Under the pieces are notes generated by a model that worked only from the letters and a program-made list of their open reading frames with translations, was not told the origin of the DNA and made no database searches. A DNA stretch of 13,334 nucleotides from Flavobacterium psychrophilum (GTDB taxonomy: Bacteria > Bacteroidota > Bacteroidia > Flavobacteriales > Flavobacteriaceae): the NCBI GenBank assembly GCA_945907225.1, contig CAMDSN010000019.1, forward strand, positions 1 through 13,334, written 5' to 3'. This document shows positions 1 through 5,392 of the stretch, piece after piece. Numbering within the stretch: the stretch's first letter is position 1; each line of letters opens with the position of its first letter. The position numbers and the translations under genes were made by a program.

Positions 1-407
1 GGCATTTGAAAATCATTTGGGTCAATATTAGTTAGCGCTCGAACTAATGTTAAGGTACGTACACCGCTACTTACAGTGTTTGAAACAGTAGTCCAATCTT
101 GAATATCTTGTGGTGGATTTCCCGTTCCTTGGAAATTTCTATCTGTCAGATTTGGTGTCGTAGTTGTTGTAAAAACTACAACATCACCAGCACCCATGCC
201 AAAACCTGATTGAACACCTATTCCAAGACCAAACCATCTATCAGATGGACCAGTAAGAACTAATATTACTTGTGAGGTGTCGTTGTTAAGTGTAAAATTT
301 GCAGTAATTGGAATACTATTGCTTAAGGATAATGTTCCGGTTGTTTTTGACTGTGCAAATGCTACAAAGCTCATAATTGTAGTTAATAAAAGGGTAATTT
401 TTTTCAT
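1..407 (-). CDS. DOMON-domain secreted protein (partial, C-terminus off window)
   Basis: I translated this by hand from the minus strand. It opens with ATG at 407 and stays open for 135 codons to the window edge, so only the N-terminal part is present. Residues 1-19 form a signal peptide (Lys-Lys, hydrophobic core, Ala-Phe-Ala-Gln cleavage site), so the product is exported. The mature part is beta-rich, with the order RWFGLGIG, GAGDVVVF, LTDRNFQGTGNPP, then QDW and RTLTLVRAL. This resembles the DOMON fold, a beta-sandwich that in known members binds haem or sugars. In Flavobacteriia such proteins often end in a type IX sorting domain, but that end cannot be seen here. The start lies 7 nt after the stop of the upstream ankyrin gene with no promoter between, so the two are probably one transcript. 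The family call is from motif pattern only; ligand and role are unknown. Confidence 0.7.
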   Translation of the reverse strand, partial: MKKITLLLTTIMSFVAFAQSKTTGTLSLSNSIPITANFTLNNDTSQVILVLTGPSDRWFGLGIGVQSGFGMGAGDVVVFTTTTTPNLTDRNFQGTGNPPQDIQDWTTVSNTVSSGVRTLTLVRALTNIDPNDFQM

Positions 408-414
408 GTTGTTT

Positions 415-933
415 TTATTTTAGCAGGTTTATAATTTCTTCATTCCCAGAAAAAACTGCATGTTCAAATGCCGTTTTATCGCTTTTATCTTTGTGTGTCT
501 TGTCTACTTTGTTTTCTAGTAATAGTTTAATAATGGCTGCATTCTTAAACATTACAGCGTAAATTAGGGCTGTAGTCCCATTTTCGTCTGAAATATTTAA
601 ATTAGCTTTTTTATTTATCAATAGTGTAGCTATAGGGTTATTTCCTTTTACAATAGCGGCCATTAGTGGGGTCCCCATTTTACTGCTACCATTAATATCT
701 GCCCCGTTTTCAATAATGAATTTTGCCACATCATTATTTCCTCTATAACATGCTAAAACTAGTGGCGAATATCCTTCTTCATTAACTACATCAAATGCTT
801 TTGCATTTTGTTTAACTTTTACTTGAGCTTGTTCTAATGTCCCTTTCCTTGCAATATCAAATACAGAAATTGCTTCTTGACTAAAACAATGTAAACTCAA
901 TAAAAAAAATGCTATTGTAAAAGTGTTTTTCAT
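415..933 (-). CDS. Secreted ankyrin-repeat protein
   Basis: This 172-residue protein has a signal peptide at residues 1-19 (hydrophobic core then Cys-Phe-Ser-Gln), so it probably acts in the periplasm. The remainder is about four to five ankyrin repeats: a degenerate one at about 22-50, clear ones at about 51-83 (GYSPLVLACYRGNNDVAKFI), 84-116 (GTPLMAAIVKGNNPIATLLI) and 117-149 (GTTALIYAVMFKNAAIIKLL), and a C-terminal cap to 172. Ankyrin stacks are protein-binding scaffolds with no enzyme activity of their own. The gene sits 7 nt upstream of the DOMON-protein gene and probably shares its transcript. Periplasmic ankyrin proteins beside haem proteins are known, for example the AnkB-catalase pair of Pseudomonas. 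By analogy this protein could stabilise or chaperone the DOMON partner, which is inference. The start is set by the signal peptide and by a promoter motif 16 nt upstream. Confidence 0.85.
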   Translation of the reverse strand: MKNTFTIAFFLLSLHCFSQEAISVFDIARKGTLEQAQVKVKQNAKAFDVVNEEGYSPLVLACYRGNNDVAKFIIENGADINGSSKMGTPLMAAIVKGNNPIATLLINKKANLNISDENGTTALIYAVMFKNAAIIKLLLENKVDKTHKDKSDKTAFEHAVFSGNEEIINLLK

Positions 934-949
934 TTTTTTACTAAAAATT

Positions 950-957
950 CAAAAGTA
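950..957 (-). promoter_or_regulatory. Bacteroidota -7 promoter element for the ankyrin/DOMON unit
   Basis: On the minus strand this reads TACTTTTG, an exact match to the Bacteroidota -7 consensus TAnnTTTG. It ends 16 nt before the ankyrin ATG at 933. The position of the -33 element (plus 977-979) reads TTA on the minus strand, one base off TTG, with 19 nt spacing, and it overlaps the end of the lacI-like gene. It implies a very short leader. Confidence 0.55.
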
Positions 958-979
958 ATAATATTTTTTTTATAAATAA

Positions 980-1999
980 CTATTTTAATTTAAAGGTAGA
1001 GTCCCTTTGACGTAATTCGGTCTTAATTATTTTTGTAGTAAACTGTTCATGATTATTTTCAAGCTTGTCAATTAAAAGTTGTGCAGCCACTTCTCCAATT
1101 TCAGGGCCGTGTTGGCTTACTGTTGACATACTTGGCGTCATGCGTCTTGACCAAAGCCCGTCTGCAAATCCAATAAGTGATAAATCTTTGGGTATTGAAT
1201 AACCATTTTTTATACTCAACTTCATGGCAGTTACAGACGCATGTTCGTTCAAGGCAAAAACTCCATCTGGTTTGTTTTTGATAAAAAAATCATTTATTTT
1301 TTCATCAAACTCGTCCATATTATTGGTCAAAACCACTAAGTTTTTATCAACTTCTAATCCATTTGAAGCCATTGCTTTGAAAAAACCTTTTTCCCTAAGC
1401 TTTCCAACGCTTAAATCATTTATGGAAGATAGTAAGGCTATTTTTTTACAACCTGTTTTGATTAAATGTTCTGTTGCATTTATAGCAGATTCGTAATCAT
1501 CTACGATAACTTTATCGCAAACTACTTCATCCGCAATTCGATCAAACATTACAATCGGAGTACCCTCATTTATGATGGTAGTAAAATGTTCAAAACGCTG
1601 GAACTTTTGAGACTCCTCAGCAATAGATACAATAAAACCGTCTATCGTGCCATTACTCAATATTTCAAGCGCATTTTTTTCCTTCTCTAATGATTCATTG
1701 GAGATACAGGTGATTACTTTATAACCATTTTCGTCAGCAACTTTTTCAATACCACTAAAAACTTTAGCAAAAAAAGAATTTAAAATATTCGGAATAATAA
1801 CACCTATAGTTTTCGTCCTTCTGTTTTTTAGATTTAAACCAATGACATTGGGTTTATAGTTCTTTAGTTTAGCGTATTCTTGAACGCGTTGTTTAGTTGG
1901 TTCACTAATTTCTGGACTGCCGTTTAAAGCTTTTGAAACTGTTGAAATAGAAACACCCAGCTCTTTGGCAATTTGTTTTAAAGTTGCTTTTGCTCTCAT
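980..1999 (-). CDS. LacI/GalR-family transcriptional regulator
   Basis: This 339-residue protein has the full LacI-family architecture. Residues 4-26 (ATLKQIAKELGVSISTVSKA) form the N-terminal helix-turn-helix. Residues 46-58 (KNYKPNVIGLNLK) form the hinge helix that enters the minor groove. From about residue 64 (TKTIGVIIPN) comes the periplasmic-binding-protein-like effector domain, ending with the SLIGFADG segment and the TVSQHGPEIGEVAAQLL segment typical of the family. Such proteins usually bind a sugar or metabolite and control nearby carbohydrate genes. Here neither neighbour is a transporter or glycosidase, so the target is probably elsewhere. It is transcribed away from the rplM cluster. 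An inverted repeat at 2090-2116 in the shared upstream region is a candidate autoregulatory operator. Family assignment is secure; the effector is not predictable from sequence. Confidence 0.95.
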   Translation of the reverse strand: MRAKATLKQIAKELGVSISTVSKALNGSPEISEPTKQRVQEYAKLKNYKPNVIGLNLKNRRTKTIGVIIPNILNSFFAKVFSGIEKVADENGYKVITCISNESLEKEKNALEILSNGTIDGFIVSIAEESQKFQRFEHFTTIINEGTPIVMFDRIADEVVCDKVIVDDYESAINATEHLIKTGCKKIALLSSINDLSVGKLREKGFFKAMASNGLEVDKNLVVLTNNMDEFDEKINDFFIKNKPDGVFALNEHASVTAMKLSIKNGYSIPKDLSLIGFADGLWSRRMTPSMSTVSQHGPEIGEVAAQLLIDKLENNHEQFTTKIIKTELRQRDSTFKLK

Positions 2000-2089
2000 T
2001 ATTCTTTCTTAAGATGTAAAAATAAAGAAATTTATACTACCAAACAGCAAAGTAAAGCTTATCTTAAATAAAAAGTTCGATTCAACAAG

Positions 2090-2116
2090 TAGTATTTGAC
2101 TCAATATTCAATACTA
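2090..2116. repeat. Inverted repeat in the lacI/rplM intergenic region (candidate operator)
   Basis: TAGTATT at 2090-2096 and AATACTA at 2110-2116 are perfect inverted repeats. Allowing one extra T, the arms extend inward to TTGA/TCAA, leaving an 8-nt centre. It lies about 90 bp before the LacI-like ATG and about 100 bp before the rplM -33 box. It has no T tract, so it is not a terminator. It lacks the central CG of classical LacI operators, so its assignment as the operator is only a suggestion. The rest of the 267-nt gap (2000-2266) is AT-rich and holds the rplM promoter and nothing else I can recognise. Confidence 0.35.
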
Positions 2117-2192
2117 AACGGTATGACAAGGCCAGCAAAAAGGACTGTTTTAATGAAAAAAAACAACAATATAAAAATAATTAAAAATGCTA

Positions 2193-2223
2193 TTTGCTTT
2201 ATTAATAAATAATTGTACTTTTG
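2193..2223 (+). promoter_or_regulatory. Promoter of the rplM-rpsI-(rpsB-tsf) cluster
   Basis: TTG at 2194-2196 (within TTTGC), 19 nt, then TACTTTTG at 2216-2223. This is an exact match to the Bacteroidota sigma-factor consensus TTG-N19-TAnnTTTG. Transcription would begin just downstream, around 2228-2231, giving a leader of roughly 35-40 nt before the rplM ATG at 2267. It is the best promoter match in the window, as expected for ribosomal protein genes. Confidence 0.8.
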
Positions 2224-2226
2224 CGC

Positions 2227-2245
2227 TCCATTTATTAGGAATGGA
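2227..2245 (+). promoter_or_regulatory. Small hairpin at the 5' end of the rplM leader
   Basis: TCCATT at 2227-2232 pairs perfectly with AATGGA at 2240-2245 around the 7-nt loop TATTAGG. It sits where the transcript should begin, right after the -7 element. A 5'-terminal hairpin could protect the mRNA or serve in L13 autoregulation, but six AU-rich base pairs could also occur by chance. I do not recognise it as a described leader. Confidence 0.35.
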
Positions 2246-2266
2246 ATTTTTAATTAAAATAAAATT

Positions 2267-2722
2267 ATGGACGCATTAAGCTACAAGACACAATCTGCAA
2301 GCAAAGCCACTGTTAAAAAAGAGTGGATCATTGTAGATGCTGATGGTCATAACTTAGGTCGTTTTGCTTCAAAAGTTGCAATGCTTTTAAGAGGCAAATA
2401 CAAAACAAGTTATACACCTCACGTCGACTGTGGAGATAACGTAATTGTTATCAACGCAGAGAAAATTAACCTAACTGGTAATAAACTTGACGAGAAGACA
2501 TACATCCGTCACACAGGCTATCCAGGAGGGCAAAGAAGTTTGACTGCTAAAGTTATGCAACAAAAAAATCCTGCATTACTAGTGGAAAAAGCAGTTAAAG
2601 GAATGTTGCCTAAAAATAAATTAGGCGCTGAACTTTTCAGAAATTTAAATGTTGTTGTTGGAACAGAGCACAAACAAGCTGCTCAAAAACCAAAAACAGT
2701 TAACCTTAACGATCTTAAATAA
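2267..2722 (+). CDS. rplM: 50S ribosomal protein L13
   Basis: L13 is an early-assembling protein of the large ribosomal subunit that binds 23S rRNA. The 151-residue product is of normal size for Bacteroidota. It shows the family pattern: EWIIVDADGHNLGRFASKVA near residues 20-39, the PHVDCGDNVIVINAEKI strand, the RHTGYPGG loop, and the signature AVKGMLPKNKLGAELFRNL in the C-terminal third. The N-terminal extension of about 18 residues before the core is common in this phylum. The gene follows a consensus promoter, and its TAA stop shares one base with the ATG of rpsI (TAATG), so the two are translationally coupled. The order rplM-rpsI followed by rpsB-tsf is usual for Flavobacteriia. Confidence 0.98.
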   Translation: MDALSYKTQSASKATVKKEWIIVDADGHNLGRFASKVAMLLRGKYKTSYTPHVDCGDNVIVINAEKINLTGNKLDEKTYIRHTGYPGGQRSLTAKVMQQKNPALLVEKAVKGMLPKNKLGAELFRNLNVVVGTEHKQAAQKPKTVNLNDLK

Positions 2723-3108
2723 TGGGAGTTATTCACAAAATCGGCAGAAGAAAATGTGCTGTTGCACGAGTTTATGTTTCAGAAGGAACAGGAAAAATCA
2801 CTGTAAACAAAAGAGAATTCAGCAACTACTTTCCAACTGCTACATTGCAGTATAAAGTATTGCAACCCATGTCAATGACAGAAAACACAAATAATTTTGA
2901 TATTAATGTTAATGTACATGGTGGAGGTTCTACAGGCCAAGCAGAGGCAGTAAGAATGGCACTTGCTAGAGCAATGTGTGAAGTAGAAGCTGAAAACAGA
3001 GCGATACTTAAACCAGAAGGATTACTAACTAGAGATCCTAGAATGGTAGAACGTAAAAAATTCGGGCAGAAAAAAGCACGTAAGAGATTCCAATTCTCGA
3101 AACGTTAA
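2722..3108 (+). CDS. rpsI: 30S ribosomal protein S9
   Basis: S9 is a small-subunit protein whose C-terminal tail reaches the tRNA in the P site. The 128-residue product contains the family signature GGGSTGQAEAVRMALARAM in the middle and the lysine/arginine-rich end KKFGQKKARKRFQFSKR. The terminal Lys-Arg is the conserved tip that contacts the P-site tRNA anticodon stem-loop. The N-terminus (HKIGRRKCAVARVYV) is also canonical. The start overlaps the last base of rplM, so it relies on translational coupling. Downstream, 187 nt separate it from rpsB without an evident terminator, so read-through into rpsB is likely. Confidence 0.98.
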   Translation: MGVIHKIGRRKCAVARVYVSEGTGKITVNKREFSNYFPTATLQYKVLQPMSMTENTNNFDINVNVHGGGSTGQAEAVRMALARAMCEVEAENRAILKPEGLLTRDPRMVERKKFGQKKARKRFQFSKR

Positions 3109-3111
3109 TAT

Positions 3112-3141
3112 TGAACTGTTTCAGAATTTATTTAGAGTTCA
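3112..3141 (+). repeat. Inverted repeat just after rpsI
   Basis: TGAACT at 3112-3117 pairs with AGTTCA at 3136-3141 around an 18-nt AT-rich loop. No T run follows on the plus strand, so it is a poor terminator. It may stabilise the 3' end of the rplM-rpsI message or be the first element of the rpsB leader. It is weak alone. Confidence 0.25.
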
Positions 3142-3170
3142 CGAATAAAAAAAAGAATTTAAACAAGTTG

Positions 3171-3248
3171 TCGATATTCCTCAATTAAATGGAATTAGTT
3201 TAGCATCGAAATGTAGTCCAAAGTCTTAAATGTAAAATAACATTTAAG
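3171..3248 (+). ncRNA. Candidate structured leader of rpsB
   Basis: The 187-nt gap between rpsI and rpsB contains two consecutive foldable elements. In the first, TCGAT (3171-3175) pairs with ATCGA (3205-3209) and the directly adjacent ATTCC (3176-3180) pairs with GGAAT (3191-3195), giving a ten-pair helix with a 9-nt bulge on the 3' side. The second is a perfect 9-bp hairpin, CTTAAATGT (3225-3233) with ACATTTAAG (3240-3248), loop AAAATA. Neither is followed by a U tract. A further short GTGA/TCAC pairing (3257-3260 with 3272-3275) lies before the rpsB start. Ribosomal protein S2 represses its own operon through the mRNA leader in other bacteria, so an S2-responsive leader is the natural guess. 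I do not recognise a named Rfam family, and the fold is not tested here. Confidence 0.4.
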
Positions 3249-3295
3249 CGAAAAAGGTGACGCATTGCTAATCACGGAACGTAAACTATTACACA

Positions 3296-4378
3296 ATGAC
3301 AAACAAAATTGAAGTTAAAGATTTATTAGAAGCGGGTGTTCACTTTGGACATATGACTCGCAAGTGGGATCCAAACATGGCCCCCTACATTTATATGGAA
3401 CGTAATGGAATTCACATTATTAATCTATATAAAACTGCTGCAAAAATTGAAGAAGCTAACGAAGCCCTCAAAAAAATTGCAGCTTCAGGTAGAAAAATAT
3501 TGTTTGTAGCTACCAAAAAACAAGCAAAAGATATAGTAGCTGAAAAAGCTTTAAGTTGTAACATGCCCTACATCACAGAAAGATGGCCTGGTGGTATGTT
3601 AACCAACTTTGTTACTATTCGAAAAGCTGTTAAAAAAATGGCTACTATAGACAAAATGAAAAAAGACGGTACTTTTATGACATTGTCTAAAAAAGAACGT
3701 TTGCAAGTTGATCGTCTTCGTGCAAAATTGGAAAAGAACTTAGGTTCTATTTCAGATATGTCAAGACTTCCAGCCGCATTGTTTGTAGTTGATATTAAAG
3801 CTGAACACATCGCAATCAAAGAAGCACAAAAATTAAACATTCCAGTATTTGCAATGGTTGATACAAATTCTGATCCACGTGAAGTAGATTATGTTATCCC
3901 TGCAAATGATGATGCTTCAAAATCAATTGATAAAATTTTATCTTTAGTAACTGCTGCTGTTATTGACGGATTAGCTAACAGAACTTCTGATAAAGAAGGT
4001 GATGATGCTACAGATGTTGATGCTGCTGAAGCAGTCACTACGCAGGAAGTTGTAGCGGAAGCTGCTGCTCCAGTTGTGGAAGAAACTGCTGATACTGAAG
4101 TAGAAGCTGTGGTTGAAGAAACTCCAGAAGTTGTGGTAGAAACGGCTGCTCCTGAAGTGGAAGCTGTGGTTGAAGAAACTCCAGAAGTTGTTGAAGAAAC
4201 GGCTGCTCCTGAAGTGGAAGCTGTAGTTGAAGAAACTCCAGAAGTTGTTGAAGAAACGGCTGCCCCTGAAGTAGAAACTGTGGTTGAAGAAACTGTGGTT
4301 GAAGCTGAATCGGCTGAAGTAGAAGAAGTAGCTGCGGAAGAAGTTAGTGAAGTAGATACCAAAGAAAACGAAGAATAA
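3296..4378 (+). CDS. rpsB: 30S ribosomal protein S2 with long acidic repetitive tail
   Basis: S2 binds near the 30S head and platform and is required with S1 for initiation on most mRNAs. Residues 1 to about 230 are the normal S2 core: GVHFGHMTRKWDPNMAPYIY near 14-33, the coiled-coil hairpin around 100-155, and PAALFVVDIKAEHIAIKEA to NIPVFAMVDTNSDP at 159-194. The total of 360 residues is about 120 more than an E. coli-type S2. The extra part (about 231-360) is low-complexity, rich in Glu, Val and Ala and strongly acidic. It contains three exact-length 19-residue repeats of the type EAVVEETPEVVEETAAPEV at residues 270-326. Acidic S2 tails occur in other Flavobacteriia, but their function is unknown to me. 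The gene is followed by tsf after a 133-nt spacer with a long hairpin. Confidence 0.97.
   Translation: MTNKIEVKDLLEAGVHFGHMTRKWDPNMAPYIYMERNGIHIINLYKTAAKIEEANEALKKIAASGRKILFVATKKQAKDIVAEKALSCNMPYITERWPGGMLTNFVTIRKAVKKMATIDKMKKDGTFMTLSKKERLQVDRLRAKLEKNLGSISDMSRLPAALFVVDIKAEHIAIKEAQKLNIPVFAMVDTNSDPREVDYVIPANDDASKSIDKILSLVTAAVIDGLANRTSDKEGDDATDVDAAEAVTTQEVVAEAAAPVVEETADTEVEAVVEETPEVVVETAAPEVEAVVEETPEVVEETAAPEVEAVVEETPEVVEETAAPEVETVVEETVVEAESAEVEEVAAEEVSEVDTKENEE
4103..4294 (+). repeat. 57-bp tandem repeats inside rpsB
   Basis: Three consecutive 57-bp units at 4103-4159, 4160-4216 and 4217-4273 start with GAAGCTGT and differ by only a few bases. A partial fourth unit covers 4274-4294. The unit length is a multiple of three and encodes 19 residues, so gain or loss of a unit by slippage or recombination would keep frame and only change the length of the S2 tail. 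Confidence 0.9.
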
Positions 4379-4385
4379 AACAAAA

Positions 4386-4476
4386 AAGTTTCAATATAAG
4401 AAATTCCAAATTCCAGTAATTGTCAATTTTTGTTGATTTTATTAAATTGGAATTTGGAATTTTTAATTTGAAACTT
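4386..4476 (+). repeat. Long inverted repeat between rpsB and tsf
   Basis: AAATTCCAAATTCCA (4401-4415) and TGGAATTTGGAATTT (4448-4462) are perfect 15-bp inverted repeats. An outer pair, AAGTTTCAA (4386-4394) with TTGAAACTT (4468-4476), gives nine more base pairs. The 91-nt element fills most of the 133-nt spacer and would form a long hairpin in the rpsB-tsf mRNA. Only a short T-rich stretch (CTTTT) follows, so it is not a classical terminator, but it could attenuate, set an RNA processing point, or protect the rpsB 3' end. The internal direct repetition of AATTCCA suggests a member of a dispersed intergenic palindromic repeat family. Confidence 0.75.
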
Positions 4477-4511
4477 ATCTTTTATAAAAATTAATTTTAA
4501 AAATAAAAATT

Positions 4512-5339
4512 ATGTCAACAATTACAATTACTGCTGCAGACGTAAATAAATTAAGAACTATTACTGGCGCAGGAATGATGGACTGTAAAAAAGCTTTAGT
4601 TGAAGCTGAAGGAGATTTTGATTTAGCTATTGAAAACCTTAGAAAAAAAGGGCAAAAAGTTGCCGCTAACCGTTCTGACAGAGAATCTTCAGAAGGTGCT
4701 GCAATTGCTGCCGTAAATGCAGATAAAACTTCAGGCGTTGTTCTAACATTAAACTGTGAAACTGACTTTGTTGGGAAAAATGAAGGCTTTGTAAAACTAG
4801 CTACTGACTTTGGAGCTTTAGCACTAAACTTTGATTCAAAAGACGCTTTCTTAGCTTCTGATTTCAACGGAATCACAGTTGCCGAAAAATTAATCGAGCA
4901 AACTGGTGTTATTGGCGAAAAAATAGAAATCGGTTCTTTTGAAAGACTATCCGGTTCTTTTGTTGGTTCCTACGTTCACTCTGGAAAAATTGCTGTTTTG
5001 GTAGCACTTTCTAGCAATGTTAACGGAGCGGAAGAAGCTGCTAAAAACGTTGCTATGCAGGCAGCAGCTATGTCACCAATTGCTTTAGATGAAGCTGGAG
5101 TTGATGCAAACATAATTGCTAAAGAAATTGAAATCGCTAAAGATTTATTACGCCAAGAAGGTAAGCCAGAAGCTATGATAGAAAATATTGCTAAAGGAAA
5201 ACTAGGTCGTTTCTTTAAAGACAATACTTTAGTAAACCAAGATTATATTAAAGATAGTTCCATGAGCGTTGCTAACTACATTAAATCTGTTGATGCAGGT
5301 TTGACTGTAACTGGTTTCAAAAGAGTTGCTTTAGGATAA
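4512..5339 (+). CDS. tsf: Translation elongation factor Ts
   Basis: EF-Ts is the cytoplasmic guanine-nucleotide exchange factor that recycles EF-Tu from its GDP to its GTP form. The 275-residue product is close to the usual 280. Residues 7-47 form the UBA-like N-terminal domain (LRTITGAGMMDCKKALVEA, then LRKKG). The core follows with NCETDFVGKNEGF at 81-93; the TDFV motif inserts next to the EF-Tu nucleotide pocket. The later EGKPEAMIENIAKGKLGRFF segment is also family-typical. It follows rpsB as in most bacteria, and a strong hairpin terminator closes the transcript 18 nt after the stop. The ATG at 4512 is the only reasonable start; the preceding bases are A/T only, without a Shine-Dalgarno sequence. 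Confidence 0.98.
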   Translation: MSTITITAADVNKLRTITGAGMMDCKKALVEAEGDFDLAIENLRKKGQKVAANRSDRESSEGAAIAAVNADKTSGVVLTLNCETDFVGKNEGFVKLATDFGALALNFDSKDAFLASDFNGITVAEKLIEQTGVIGEKIEIGSFERLSGSFVGSYVHSGKIAVLVALSSNVNGAEEAAKNVAMQAAAMSPIALDEAGVDANIIAKEIEIAKDLLRQEGKPEAMIENIAKGKLGRFFKDNTLVNQDYIKDSSMSVANYIKSVDAGLTVTGFKRVALG

Positions 5340-5357
5340 TTATCTTTTAAACTATAC

Positions 5358-5391
5358 AAAAAACCCAAATCTAAAAGACTTGGGTTTTTTT
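5358..5391. terminator. Bidirectional terminator between tsf and the M3 peptidase gene
   Basis: A run of six A (5358-5363) and CCCAAATCT (5364-5372) pair with AGACTTGGG (5376-5384) and seven T (5385-5391) across a 3-nt loop, with a single A-C mismatch. Because the stem is flanked by A and T tracts, it works as an intrinsic terminator in both directions. It serves tsf (plus) and the convergent peptidase gene (minus), whose stop codon begins 2 nt away. Confidence 0.92.
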
Positions 5392-5392
5392 A

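Noticed and set aside
1224..1690. Two plus-strand frames of 90 and 74 codons inside the LacI-type gene
   Set aside because: They are antisense to a full-length conserved regulator, and their products have low-complexity, atypical composition.
2649..2855. 68-codon plus-strand frame across the rplM-rpsI junction
   Set aside because: It is out of frame with two certain ribosomal protein genes and resembles nothing known.
3225..3248. 9-bp hairpin before rpsB as an intrinsic terminator of rplM-rpsI
   Set aside because: The stem is followed by GCGAAAAAGG on the plus strand, with no T tract.
3889..4383. 164-codon open frame on the minus strand rich in Ser, Thr, Ala and Val
   Set aside because: It is the antisense of the repetitive Glu/Val/Ala tail of rpsB; the biased codons GAA, GTT and GCT leave no stops on the opposite strand. 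No promoter or start context supports it.
4401..4462. Reading the AATTCCA repeats between rpsB and tsf as a CRISPR-like or att element
   Set aside because: There is only one inverted pair with short internal repetition, no regular spacers, no cas genes and no integrase nearby.
4475..4876. 133-codon minus-strand frame opposite the 5' part of tsf
   Set aside because: Shadow of the well-supported EF-Ts gene, with no recognisable domain and no regulatory signals.
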